Assembly: GCA_947478755.1 (NCBI GenBank)
Contig: CANJXH010000005.1
Location: forward strand, 1 to 44,231
DNA length: 44,231 nucleotides
Direction of reading: 5' to 3'
DNA from: Betaproteobacteria bacterium
GTDB lineage: Bacteria > Pseudomonadota > Gammaproteobacteria > Burkholderiales > Rhodocyclaceae
Both the position numbers and the translations under genes were made by a program. Shown piece by piece: positions 7,406-15,983 of this stretch (positions are counted from its first letter, which is position 1; each line of letters begins with the position of its first letter). The notes beneath the pieces are model-generated. The model was not told where the DNA came from, did no database searches, and saw only the letters and a program-made list of their open reading frames with translations.

Positions 7406-8215
7406 TCAGCGTTTGGTGAAATTCGGCGCTCGTCGCTCACCGAATGCGCGAATCCCCTCCTTGAGATCCGCATTCTGCAGCATGGTAAGCCCTTCATAGG
7501 CCAGCGACGTTTCCAGCACGCTGTGGACGGCCTGGCGCAAGGGCAGGTTGACCGCCAGTTTGGTATAGGCCACTGCGGCATAAGAGTTCGCCAGCAGCTT
7601 GTCGACGAACTTCCGCACCGCGGCATCGAGTTCTTCTGCCTTGACCGCGTAATTGATCAGCCCGATCTGTGCCGCCTCGGGTGCCGAAATCGCACTGCCG
7701 GTGAGCAGGTATTCCTTGGCCTTTGCATAGCCGATGAGCTGCGGCCAGATCAGGGCGCCGCCATCGCCGGCGACGAGGCCGATCTTCACGTGCGGGTCGG
7801 CGATGCGCGCGGTATCGCAGGCGATGATCATGTCGCACATCAGGGCGATGCTGGCGCCAAGGCCGATGGCGTCGCCATTCAGGCGGCAGATGATCGGCTT
7901 GGGGCATTCCAGAATGCCTTTGACGATGCGCTGCCCGACCCGCATATTGTCCAGGTGCAGCGGCAGCGACTCTGCCAGTCCGGAAAGCCAGGGCAGATCA
8001 CCGCCGGCACAAAAGGCCTTGCCATTGCCGGTGAACAAGATGACGGACACGCGTTCGTCGTCAGTGAGCCGGTCGAAGATGGTCGACAGTTCGTGGTGCA
8101 GTTCGGCGTTGATCGAGTTCAGCGAGGCGGGACGGTTGATCGCCACCGTAGCAACGCGTTCCTCGATCGATACCTGCAGGGTCGTGTACGTCGAATAGTC
8201 AGCGTGGTCTGACAT
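7406..8215 (-). CDS. Enoyl-CoA hydratase/isomerase (crotonase) family, atypical active site
   Basis: A 269-residue crotonase-fold protein; the start at 8215 (MSDHADYS) has GGAGAG upstream. The two oxyanion-hole segments are present: CAGGD (69-73) and GLGA (118-121). The glutamates that hydrate enoyl-CoA in the rat enzyme align with Ser122 and His142, so both are missing. An Asp (151) in GDGGALIWP may be catalytic instead. It could therefore be a hydrolase, isomerase, lyase or dehalogenase-like member rather than a hydratase. As first gene of the minus-strand set (then SDR, SnoaL-like, acyl-CoA dehydrogenase) it likely acts on a CoA thioester in the same pathway. The 260 bases upstream, up to 8475, hold no gene and should contain the divergent promoters. 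Confidence 0.88.
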   Translation of the reverse strand: MSDHADYSTYTTLQVSIEERVATVAINRPASLNSINAELHHELSTIFDRLTDDERVSVILFTGNGKAFCAGGDLPWLSGLAESLPLHLDNMRVGQRIVKGILECPKPIICRLNGDAIGLGASIALMCDMIIACDTARIADPHVKIGLVAGDGGALIWPQLIGYAKAKEYLLTGSAISAPEAAQIGLINYAVKAEELDAAVRKFVDKLLANSYAAVAYTKLAVNLPLRQAVHSVLETSLAYEGLTMLQNADLKEGIRAFGERRAPNFTKR

Positions 8216-8475
8216 CGGGCTCTCCAGTATTAATTGTCTATGGCGTTCGAGACGGAATCCGGCAAGCGGTTGCCACACCGAAGACGTCTCTCAGGTTCCC
8301 GATGCTACTGTATTCCCGCATCAATCTGCTCGCGACCTGTGCGCGCAACAATTCCGCGGATGGCGGGCATTTTCTGCTACGATTTTCGCGCCCGAACACT
8401 ACGCATTCGATGTGCGGCTATCCGGATAAAAACGACCTGCACTCGCCAAAGCTGCAGGCATGAGGAGATACCACG

Positions 8476-9648
8476 ATGAGTTTCGCTGCACGCCTCGACG
8501 CATTTCACGAGCAGGCCATGGCCGCGGCCGGGGGGCTTGCCGACTTCGGCGACCCTGGCTACCTCGACCCCTTGCGCCTGCTGGCGAAGGATCTCGATTG
8601 CAATGCCAGGCTCAGCAAACTGGGTGAGCAGATCATCGCCGGCAATATCGTCGGAGACCTGATCGCGCGCCTGCTGGAGGAACAGGGCTACAAGTCCTTT
8701 CCGCAATTCGTCGAAGCCCCTATCGAGAAGCCGCTGATCATCATCGGCATGGCCCGAACGGGGACGACGGTGCTGCACCGGCTCATCGGCCTCGACCCTG
8801 CCCTGCAGACCTTGCCGATGTGGCTGGCTTGCGCACCAATGCCACGTCCACTTCGTGAAACCTGGGAGTCGAATCCCGTCTTCAAACAGGTACAGCAGGG
8901 GATCGAGCAGATCCAGCAACTGTCGCCGAAGTTCAAGCAGATGCACCCCCAGAGTGCGGAAGCGGCGGACGAATGCCGTTTCATCTTCAACCACAGTTTC
9001 ATCTCGCCTACCTATTCGGCGACCGCCCATGTTCCCGAATACACCGAAATGCTCAAGGCCGATTCCGGCTTTGGCAAGTACCGTCGCTATCACAAGACCC
9101 TGGGCGTGATCGGTGGCAACACCGACAGGCGCTGGCTGCTCAAGTGCCCGACGCACCTGTGGAACCTCCCTGCCCTGCTCGACATCTTTCCCGACGCCTG
9201 CATCATCATGACCCATCGCGACCCGGTCGACTCGATAACGTCGATCGTCAGCCTGGTGTATGAGTTGATCCGTATGGCTGCACCGTCGATCAGCCCGCAG
9301 GATTTTGCGCGCGAACACAGCGACACCTGGGGCTGGGTGCTGAACAAGGCCGAACGTGATCGCGAAGCCATCGACCCGGCGCGCATTTTCGACATCCATT
9401 TTGACGACATCCGGACCGATCCGATCGGATCGATCGAGCGTATCTACCGCCATTTCGACATTCCCGTCAGCGAGGCCGCGCGCACGGCGTGGCAGCAGCA
9501 GGTGCGCGAAGACCCTAAGGGCGGCCACGCCACGCATCACTATCGGCCCGAAGATTTCGGGCTGACGAAGGAAGGCATCCGGCGCTGTGCCGGCCGGTGT
9601 TACGATCGTTACCTGCAAGTCGAGGCGGCACGCTCGGCGCCGGCTTGA
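8476..9648 (+). CDS. Sulfotransferase family protein (Sulfotransfer_3 type), copy 2
   Basis: A 390-residue PAPS-type sulfotransferase. The 5'-phosphosulfate loop is IGMARTGTTVLHRL (about 90-104), WLLKCPTHLW follows near 220-229, and the 3'-phosphate site THRDPVDSITSIVSL gives Arg248 and Ser253/Ser256. GAGGAGA lies upstream of the ATG. It is first in a plus-strand set with a Sec-exported DUF1214 protein (90 bases later) and DUF1295. This repeats the sulfotransferase plus DUF1214 pairing seen at 35075-42055. It shares the N-terminal AAGGLADFGDPGYLDPL pattern with copy 1 rather than the DWREPF pattern of copies 3 and 4. Confidence 0.87.
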   Translation: MSFAARLDAFHEQAMAAAGGLADFGDPGYLDPLRLLAKDLDCNARLSKLGEQIIAGNIVGDLIARLLEEQGYKSFPQFVEAPIEKPLIIIGMARTGTTVLHRLIGLDPALQTLPMWLACAPMPRPLRETWESNPVFKQVQQGIEQIQQLSPKFKQMHPQSAEAADECRFIFNHSFISPTYSATAHVPEYTEMLKADSGFGKYRRYHKTLGVIGGNTDRRWLLKCPTHLWNLPALLDIFPDACIIMTHRDPVDSITSIVSLVYELIRMAAPSISPQDFAREHSDTWGWVLNKAERDREAIDPARIFDIHFDDIRTDPIGSIERIYRHFDIPVSEAARTAWQQQVREDPKGGHATHHYRPEDFGLTKEGIRRCAGRCYDRYLQVEAARSAPA

Positions 9649-9737
9649 TGCGAATGGAGGCACCGGACAATCGCCGGCTGATCGATTGAATAAGGCAGCC
9701 CAAAGCTGCAAAATGAGTACACGCGAGGAGACGCAAA

Positions 9738-10997
9738 ATGAAAACAAGGCTGCTGTCCACACTTACCCTTCTCGCCGCGCTGTGCGTGACCCCTCCGGCA
9801 TTCGCGGATGACGGCGCGGTGCCCGACGAGTGGTCCAAGATTGTCAATGGCTTCGCACACCTCGGTGCGCTGACCGGGCGTCTGTCCGATCCGCAGGACC
9901 CGCAGCTGCGCGAGGAGTTCTACAAATTCATGGTTTCCGCCGCCGCGCAGGGCTATCTTGGCCTGCTCTATGCCGACATCGACCATCCCGATTTCTATCC
10001 CGCCTTTGCTCCCGCCTACAATTTCATGGGGCCCAATCCGGACAACGTGTATTACATGACGCCAGTCGAAGACAAGGGTGTCTACCGGATCAGCGGCACG
10101 CGCGGGACCGTTCATATCATCGACTTCAACCTTGGCAGCGGAATGCTGCTGGCGAACGGCACCGGTCGGCTCGAAAAAACCAAGGCCAACTACGACATCG
10201 ACCTCAATGCCAAGGTGCGCAAGGACGGCACCTTCGACATCATCATGAGCCCGGAGCGCCCCCAGGGCTACAAGGGCGACTGGTGGAAGCTCGAACCTGG
10301 CACGACGGTGCTTTTCCTGCGTCAACTTTCCTATGACGCGGCAAAGGAGCTTGACGGCCGCATCGCCATCGAGCGCCTCGACCGCGCCGCGATCAAGCCG
10401 CGGCCGAGTGCCCAGCGCCTCGCGGAAAACCTCGCGCTGCTGTCGACATGGACCGAGAACTGGGTAAATTTCGGCTTTGACTGGCAGAAGCGCCTTGTTG
10501 ACCAGGGCCTGGTGAACAAGGTGGTCGCGCGCAACATCAATGACGTCGGCGGATTTACGACGCAGATCTACGTCGAAGGCACTTTCGACCTGGCGCCGGG
10601 CGAGGCGCTGATTTTCGAAACCGTGATTCCGAAGAAATGCCGTTACTGGAACATCCAGCTCACAGATGAAAAATTCTCCGCCGTCGACATCATCAACCGG
10701 CAGACCTGGCTCAACGGACGCAGCGCCCGCCTGGACCGCGACGGCAAGTTCCGCGCCGTCATCTCGGCCGAGGACCCCGGCGTACCGAACTGGCTCGACA
10801 CCGCAGGTTATCGCAAGGGCGAAATCCTCGGCCGCTGGAATACCTGCGACAGCGCGCCGACACCGGTGGTCACCAAGGTCGCGATCGGCGACGTCCGCAA
10901 GCAACTCCCTGCCGACACGCCGACAGTGACGGCGCAGGCTCGCGATGACTCCATCCGCGCCCGGCGCAAGGCGGTGCAGATGCGGCGGCGCTGGTAA
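9738..10997 (+). CDS. Sec-exported DUF1254/DUF1214-type protein
   Basis: A 419-residue protein with a clear Sec signal peptide: Lys/Arg start, hydrophobic LLSTLTLLAALCV, then a likely cut after AFA near residue 23. It is therefore periplasmic or secreted. The C-terminal third carries the DUF1214 pattern: an aromatic YWNIQL segment, then EDPGVPNWLDT and GRW. The N-terminal half has PAYNFMGPNPDN and VYRISGTRGTV, similar to DUF1254-type jelly rolls. Biochemistry of the family is unknown; members cluster with steroid and aromatic degradation genes. Preceded by GAGGAGACG. The other three DUF1214-type proteins in the window have Tat-like leaders and a different N-terminal half, so this is a separate subfamily. 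Confidence 0.82.
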   Translation: MKTRLLSTLTLLAALCVTPPAFADDGAVPDEWSKIVNGFAHLGALTGRLSDPQDPQLREEFYKFMVSAAAQGYLGLLYADIDHPDFYPAFAPAYNFMGPNPDNVYYMTPVEDKGVYRISGTRGTVHIIDFNLGSGMLLANGTGRLEKTKANYDIDLNAKVRKDGTFDIIMSPERPQGYKGDWWKLEPGTTVLFLRQLSYDAAKELDGRIAIERLDRAAIKPRPSAQRLAENLALLSTWTENWVNFGFDWQKRLVDQGLVNKVVARNINDVGGFTTQIYVEGTFDLAPGEALIFETVIPKKCRYWNIQLTDEKFSAVDIINRQTWLNGRSARLDRDGKFRAVISAEDPGVPNWLDTAGYRKGEILGRWNTCDSAPTPVVTKVAIGDVRKQLPADTPTVTAQARDDSIRARRKAVQMRRRW

Positions 10998-11038
10998 TCC
11001 CCGCTTCATCGAAAAAAATAAATCTCAAGGAGGACTGC

Positions 11039-11878
11039 ATGACGGAATTGCTCGCCGCTCTCGGCTTCGACATGGGCACGAACAGCGGCATTTTCTGGTT
11101 CGGTGTCGCCTGGACCGCTTTCATCATCACGGTGATATGGATCGTCGGCTACGCACTTGAAGGCCACCACGGCATGATCGACGCTTTCTACGGCTACGGC
11201 TTCGCGATGCAGATCTGGATCGCCTATTACTTCTCCGGCGCCAACTCGTCCATTGCGACGGCGCTATTGATCATGGGCTCGCTGCACAGTTGCCGGCTCG
11301 GCATCTACCTGTCCCGGCGCTGGCTGGGCTATCGACGGAAAGGCACCGGCGACCAGCGTTACATGGGCTTCGTGCCAAAGCTGTCGCCCGGTTACTGGTG
11401 GAAGAGTCTGCTCCTAGTGTTGCAGCCACAGACCGCGATGATCACCTTCGGCTGTATGGCAGCGACCTGGGGCATCCTGGCCAATGCACACAATATTGCG
11501 CCGCTGAATATCTTCTCCATCATTGGTATCGCCGTCTTCGGCATCGGCTATTACTACGAGACCGTCGCCGACGGCCAGCTCCAAGCCTTCAAGGCCGACC
11601 CGCACAACAAGGGGCGTTACCTGAACACGGGTGTCTGGACCTATACCCGGCATCCGAACTATTTCGGCAACGTCACCGTGTGGTGGGGAATCTACATTGT
11701 CGCGGTGGCCGGCAATCCTGACTACTGGTGGATCATCGCCGGACCGATCGTGAACACCATCCTGCTTACCGGCATCGTCGGCCGTGCCTTCCAGGACAAT
11801 TTCATGGGCGGACGACCGGAGTACCGCGAACTGATGGCGAAGACCAACAGCTTCCTGCCCATCCCGCCGCGAAAATGA
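11039..11878 (+). CDS. DUF1295 membrane protein, steroid 5-alpha-reductase-like
   Basis: A 279-residue polytopic membrane protein with about seven hydrophobic segments. The C-terminal reductase/methyltransferase signature of this superfamily is present: GRYLNTGVWTYTRHPNYFGN (about 196-215) followed by WWGIYIV. A charged DNFMGGRPEY motif sits at the end. Eukaryotic relatives reduce delta-4 double bonds of steroids with NADPH; bacterial DUF1295 proteins are mostly uncharacterised, so the activity is inferred. Excellent Shine-Dalgarno (AAGGAGGA). Third gene of the plus-strand set after the sulfotransferase and DUF1214 protein. A 25-codon stub of a second copy survives at 1487-1561. Confidence 0.85.
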   Translation: MTELLAALGFDMGTNSGIFWFGVAWTAFIITVIWIVGYALEGHHGMIDAFYGYGFAMQIWIAYYFSGANSSIATALLIMGSLHSCRLGIYLSRRWLGYRRKGTGDQRYMGFVPKLSPGYWWKSLLLVLQPQTAMITFGCMAATWGILANAHNIAPLNIFSIIGIAVFGIGYYYETVADGQLQAFKADPHNKGRYLNTGVWTYTRHPNYFGNVTVWWGIYIVAVAGNPDYWWIIAGPIVNTILLTGIVGRAFQDNFMGGRPEYRELMAKTNSFLPIPPRK

Positions 11879-11926
11879 ACTGACTCTGTCAGTTCGATCG
11901 CAGGCACAAATTGTGAGGCGAGTCAC

Positions 11927-12170
11927 TTGACTTAAGCCAGCAACATTTATTAGAACAGCCTGCGCAGACTGTCGAAGTGGCCAAGATTCGCCCGTGACCA
12001 GAAGCAGTATCGCGAAATTCTTGATTAGCGCATAGTGAAGCTGATAATCACCCGCTTGCCTCATACCGGCAGCACCAAATGTGCAACGAATGATATTCGC
12101 TGATCCCGGACTAAAGCAGCTCGAAGCCTGACGCGTCAACTTACCCACACCCCTTCGCGGCAACGCTGCC
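11927..12170 (+). pseudogene. Decayed, internally deleted sulfotransferase gene
   Basis: This is a ghost of the gene at 2853-4058. Bases 11895-11955 align with 2820-2880: the shared leader AAATTGTGAGG, then the start codon changed from ATG to TTG and the third codon from GAA to TAA. A deletion removes the equivalent of about 2880-3058. Bases 11959-12170 then align with 3059-3270 with few indels, including a mutated phosphosulfate loop (LPRTGTT became LPHTGST) and several stops. A further deletion of about 800 bases removes the rest, and 12180-12234 matches the 3' flank of the intact gene. It starts 16 bases after the DUF1295 stop, where a downstream operon gene would be expected. Confidence 0.82.
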
Positions 12171-12234
12171 AAGGCGGTACTATCGGATATCTGGATACCG
12201 CACAGCTTTCACCGTGCCGCATCCAGAGAAACGA

Positions 12235-12933
12235 CTATGCCGACTCGGCGGCCTGCCTTTTTGCCGCGTTGATCAGCTGGTAACCCATCACATAAAACCA
12301 GATGCTGAAGAGGCCACCCGGAATCCAGAAGGCGAGCAAACCATTCCATGCAAAGGGCCCGGTCTTGAACATGGTGATGAATCCGCCCGGCACGTACAGC
12401 AGCGCCAGCCAGAAATTGAAGAAGCCCACCCAACGCGGCATGATCGGGTTCGGGCGCTTGTCGCCGATGATGGCGGCACCGAGCGATACATTCTGCAGAA
12501 ACGGCAAGGTGAAGGGCATCACGAAAATGAACCAGCCGAGGTCGTTCAACGCCTGGGTGATTTCGGGGTTGCGATCGGGACGGAACGCCGCCACGGTCCA
12601 CAGCAGCGCCGGCAGGATGAAAAACAGGGTCTGCGGAATCGAGCCCGCCAGCTGGGCATAAGTCAGGACTGGCGTTTCACGATTTTCCATGCGGCGCATT
12701 TGCGCTGCAATTGCAGCACCGAAGGCGCCGGCAAGCGCGCCAGTGATGATGAACAGAATCGAGGCAAGTCGAATGCCGAACAGATTCTGTTGATAAAGCG
12801 CGGCAATTTCCTGCGCGCCGGAAGTCGGCAGCGTCGGCGGGAAAAACCCGGCGGCTGGCCACAAACCGGCAAACATGAAGACCGGGCACAGGTACCCGCA
12901 CCACGCACAAATGATCTGGCTTCTCGCATTCAT
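12235..12933 (-). CDS. Conserved membrane protein, about six transmembrane segments, function unknown
   Basis: A 232-residue hydrophobic protein. Segments begin with CGYLCPVFMFAGLWPAAGFF, followed by FGIRLASILFIITGALAGAFG, a FFILPALLW segment, FIFVMPFTLPFL, FFNFWLALLYVPGGF and FWIPGGLFSIWFYVMGYQL. Loops carry PRWVG and NPEITQALND. Relatives I recall occur next to steroid and acyl-CoA genes in actinobacteria and proteobacteria, without known function; I cannot give a firm family name. A GAGGGGAG ribosome site supports the ATG at 12933. It converges on the DUF1295 set with the sulfotransferase ghost between them. A stub of a second copy lies at 4136-4237. Confidence 0.72.
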   Translation of the reverse strand: MNARSQIICAWCGYLCPVFMFAGLWPAAGFFPPTLPTSGAQEIAALYQQNLFGIRLASILFIITGALAGAFGAAIAAQMRRMENRETPVLTYAQLAGSIPQTLFFILPALLWTVAAFRPDRNPEITQALNDLGWFIFVMPFTLPFLQNVSLGAAIIGDKRPNPIMPRWVGFFNFWLALLYVPGGFITMFKTGPFAWNGLLAFWIPGGLFSIWFYVMGYQLINAAKRQAAESA

Positions 12934-12983
12934 TGCTGCACTCCCCTCGTTGGTATAAGAAAATTCAGGCTATCACATTCCGC

Positions 12984-14957
12984 TCAGGCTGCCGGTGGCC
13001 AGAAGAACTCGCGTGGCGTGTACCAGAAGCGCTTCAGCACCAGCACAAACAAGGCCCAGCCCTGGCTGAACTCGACGCGGCGCGAGCGCAAGGCCACGCC
13101 CAGCGCCAGCGAAAAACTCACCATGAGATTGGTTGCCCCGATCAGGACAATACCCAGCAGGGACAGCAGCCACTGCTCCATCGTCAGTTGATAACCGGAA
13201 CCCGCGAGCGCAAAGGCGAAATTGGCACTGGAGAAGGTAATGTGCCGTATGTCGATGGGCAGCCCGAAGATAAAGCCAAGGATTCCCACGCTGCCGAGCA
13301 TGATGCCGAAGAAGAAGTTACCGGCAAGGGCGCCGAGGTTGTCGGCGATGTATTCCGTCATTCGCTGCAGACGCTCCTCGCCGAGCAGTCGACGCAGCCA
13401 GCGTAACTGACGCAGCCGTGCCGGAATCTCGTTGTAGGCTGCCTTGTTGTCGTAATAGCCGGCAATGAGCCCGGAAAGAAACAGGCAGATGCCGGCTATT
13501 GCCGCATGCGGCAAGGCGAGGCTACGGAAGGGATCGATATCGTGAAGCAGATGCTGCACCTTTTCCGGATCGGCCAGATGTTGCCCATGGAAAAATTTCC
13601 ACACTACCGCAATGGCAAGAGCCGTCGGCATGGCAACCATGATGTTGCCGACAATCGCAATGAACTGGGAACGCGCCACGCACACGACGAGTTCGGCCAG
13701 CTCGTGCAGTTTCTGTTCGCCCTTGTCGATGGAGGCGGCAATTGCGGCCGCCGTCATTGCCGGTTGCTTGGTAGCGACCGTGTAGTGCAGCACATGGATC
13801 AGCATGAAGCCAAACGAATAATTGAGGCTGTAAAAAAACAGGTAGCCGAAAGGCGCCAGTATCAGTTTTGAAAACAGGACCTTGATCATGGCCATGAAGC
13901 CGACAATGAATCCTGCCCCGGCGGCAGACCCGAACATTTCCTTCCACTCCGCTACGGTTCTGGTCACATAGTGCTCGCCAGTGCGGCTTGCCCTTTCCGT
14001 GACCTGCAAAGCCAGCAATTCCGTATTGGTCTGGAACAATCGCCTTATGCTGAGCTTGGTTGCATTTGCTGCTACCAATTGCTTGAACAGATCGATACCG
14101 TTATCGCGGGCAGCATCCAGCGACGCCGGATCAATCAGGGTCAGCAACATGCGCAATCGGTCAATGCTCTGGGTCAATCGCAGCAACAACCGTGTCAGGC
14201 TGACTGAAACGCCACTCACCGCTGCCTGGCGACGAATCCGGGTGACAATTTCCTCGCATTGGCCAAGCAGCACTTCGATGTGCCGGTGGTCTTCAAAGGG
14301 CTGATGGTGATCAAGCAGCCAGCGCTGAAGGCTTTCGACAAAAGCAACCACCTCTGTGTTCTGCCGTAAAAATGGTGATTCGAAATTTTCGATATCAGGA
14401 TGGTTGCGCACGAGTTCCGGCTCCAACCCGATTGCCGTGATCCGGTATGAAAGTACCTGCACGGCCTCCAGCAGCTCGCCCATTACAGCCGCATGAAACG
14501 CCTGAGAATTTCGCCAATGAAAACCTAGCGCCTTCACCAGGGCATCCCACACGTCGTTTTCGACGCCGCATACCCAGTGCCGGTCGCTAGTTCTCTCAAA
14601 CAACTGCCCCAGCACGTCTTTCATGTAGCTGTCGTTGACGGTCGGTGGCAACCACTTGTGATTGAGCCTTTGCCAAAGCTCGGCAAAGAAACCCTGATTC
14701 TCGAGGATGCCGATATCCGTGCACAAATGCACCAGCTTGCGCGTCCCGATCACCGCAACCACATGGTCGCGCAAGGCTACGGCCAGTTCGGGCCTGCTCT
14801 CCAGCAGGTAGGTAAGCGCACGAATGTTGCGGGTGGCCTCGGAAATGTCCGTCGCACGCTTCGGCCGCAGCTCCGAGATCAAGGCATGCAAGGGGTCGAT
14901 ATCGTGCCTGACCGCCTGGCTGGCATCAGCGCAAAGTTGTTCGAGAAGGATATCCAT
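12984..14957 (-). CDS. COG4389 'site-specific recombinase' (Gcr-like) large membrane protein
   Basis: A 657-residue protein. The N-terminal half (about 1-330) is soluble and helical, with two possible coiled stretches. The C-terminal half has at least six membrane segments (GFIVGFMAMIKVLFSKLILA, the YLFFYSLNYSFGFMLIHVLHY region, FIAIVGNIMVAMPTALAIAVV, AAIAGICLFLSGLIAGYYDN and others). It matches the family named site-specific recombinase after a Neisseria gene. No serine- or tyrosine-recombinase catalytic set is visible and the protein is clearly membrane-bound, so the name is probably misleading. It is transcribed toward the DUF1295-associated membrane gene. The 296 bases between its start and the bactofilin gene hold no gene. 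Confidence 0.82.
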   Translation of the reverse strand: MDILLEQLCADASQAVRHDIDPLHALISELRPKRATDISEATRNIRALTYLLESRPELAVALRDHVVAVIGTRKLVHLCTDIGILENQGFFAELWQRLNHKWLPPTVNDSYMKDVLGQLFERTSDRHWVCGVENDVWDALVKALGFHWRNSQAFHAAVMGELLEAVQVLSYRITAIGLEPELVRNHPDIENFESPFLRQNTEVVAFVESLQRWLLDHHQPFEDHRHIEVLLGQCEEIVTRIRRQAAVSGVSVSLTRLLLRLTQSIDRLRMLLTLIDPASLDAARDNGIDLFKQLVAANATKLSIRRLFQTNTELLALQVTERASRTGEHYVTRTVAEWKEMFGSAAGAGFIVGFMAMIKVLFSKLILAPFGYLFFYSLNYSFGFMLIHVLHYTVATKQPAMTAAAIAASIDKGEQKLHELAELVVCVARSQFIAIVGNIMVAMPTALAIAVVWKFFHGQHLADPEKVQHLLHDIDPFRSLALPHAAIAGICLFLSGLIAGYYDNKAAYNEIPARLRQLRWLRRLLGEERLQRMTEYIADNLGALAGNFFFGIMLGSVGILGFIFGLPIDIRHITFSSANFAFALAGSGYQLTMEQWLLSLLGIVLIGATNLMVSFSLALGVALRSRRVEFSQGWALFVLVLKRFWYTPREFFWPPAA

Positions 14958-15253
14958 ATCGGACGTCAGTGTGCCCGGTTGTTCATTTTTTGCAACGCCA
15001 AAAAAACGTCGTCAATCGGCGACAGCACATGTGCAGGCAAAACAGGCAGTTGCCGGGATAAAGCCATGCCGTCGTCTGTACCTGGCGACAAAGCTGCCCG
15101 CAGGGGGCTTTTTCTTTTACACCTCGTTTCCGTCATAAGCCGATGAATGTACATCGCTAATTGCCAATACTCTGCGACTGGCATGGGGCTTGCGAAAGGC
15201 AGGGCATCCAGGGTAGCCGTGTTGCGCCGCCTCGGTTCAGATAAGGAACTCCC

Positions 15254-15802
15254 ATGCAAAAGTCTGGTGGATTTTTTGGCCGCAGCGAAGACGCGGCACG
15301 AGATGCCAAGCTCAACCCCATCAAACCGGCCATCGCACCGCAACCCGCGCCCAACCCGTCGTTGCAACATATTGCCAGCAGCAATGGTGCCGTGACCAAA
15401 GACCTGATGCCGGCCAATGACCAGAGCATCGGCAACCGCCTGATCGTCGGTCCCGACGTCAAGTTGAAGGGCGCCGAAATCGTTGATTGCGACACCCTGA
15501 TCGTTGAAGGACGCGTCGAGGCCACTCTCGACAGCCGGATCATCCGTATCGCCGAGAAAGGCTCGTTTAGCGGTACTGTCGGAATCGACACTGCCGAAAT
15601 CCATGGCCACTTCGACGGCGAACTGACCGTTCGCAACCAGTTGTTCATCCACGCCACCGGCCACGTCAGCGGCAAGATCCGTTATGGAAAGATACTGATC
15701 GAGGAAGGTGGCCAGATATCCGGCGACATTCAAGCCATCGCATCGAATGAAGCAACGCTGCTGTCAACACTGAAACCCAAACCGGTGGCCTCCGTGAACT
15801 GA
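15254..15802 (+). CDS. Bactofilin (DUF583) cytoskeletal protein
   Basis: A 182-residue bactofilin. A polar, proline-rich N-terminal tail of about 55 residues (PAIAPQPAPNPS) precedes the right-handed beta-helix core (about 60-165) built of short repeats such as IVDCDTLIVEGRVEATLDSR and GRIIRI-like turns. A short C-terminal tail follows. Bactofilins polymerise without nucleotide and organise cell-envelope proteins such as peptidoglycan enzymes or stalk and polar factors. No partner peptidase (M23) is next to it. AAGGA precedes the ATG. It is a single-gene unit, closed downstream by the terminator at 15860-15911. Confidence 0.9.
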   Translation: MQKSGGFFGRSEDAARDAKLNPIKPAIAPQPAPNPSLQHIASSNGAVTKDLMPANDQSIGNRLIVGPDVKLKGAEIVDCDTLIVEGRVEATLDSRIIRIAEKGSFSGTVGIDTAEIHGHFDGELTVRNQLFIHATGHVSGKIRYGKILIEEGGQISGDIQAIASNEATLLSTLKPKPVASVN

Positions 15803-15859
15803 ACCCTCCGGTCGTTGCTGCCGCAGCAGGAACGACCGGACAGGTTCAACCATCCCCCT

Positions 15860-15911
15860 GCGCTACGGGCACTCTCCTCCCTCCCCCACTTTCAGCCCGT
15901 AGCGCTTTTTT
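15860..15911 (+). terminator. Rho-independent terminator after bactofilin gene
   Basis: An 11-base exact stem, GCGCTACGGGC (15860-15870) with GCCCGTAGCGC (15895-15905), is followed directly by six T residues. The loop is 24 bases, longer than usual. A second exact 9-base hairpin without a T run lies just upstream (15808-15816 with 15831-15839). Together they separate the bactofilin unit from the ACT-domain gene at 15984. Confidence 0.75.
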
Positions 15912-15983
15912 CACTGCCCGCAGCGCCCTGACTCGGTGCTTCGCTAGAATGCTGACTCAACCGTCATTCCGGGTCACGCACGC

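Noticed and set aside
8377-11009. Long minus-strand open frames (about 460 codons each) opposite the second sulfotransferase and the DUF1214 protein
   Set aside because: Same reason: antisense shadows of clear genes, with His/Arg/Gln-rich compositions typical of reversed coding sequence.
12984-14957. The COG4389 gene as evidence for a mobile element or integration system
   Set aside because: No integrase catalytic residues, no terminal repeats, attachment site or cargo pattern around it; it lies in housekeeping context.
14966-15733. A 255-codon minus-strand frame upstream of the COG4389 gene
   Set aside because: Most of it is antisense to the bactofilin gene. The remaining 50 codons nearest the COG4389 start have no recognisable pattern and no good start.
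15808-15839. Hairpin CCGGTCGTT/AACGACCGG as a separate terminator
   Set aside because: It has no following T run. The next hairpin (15860-15911) has one and is the better terminator, so this one is only mentioned with it.
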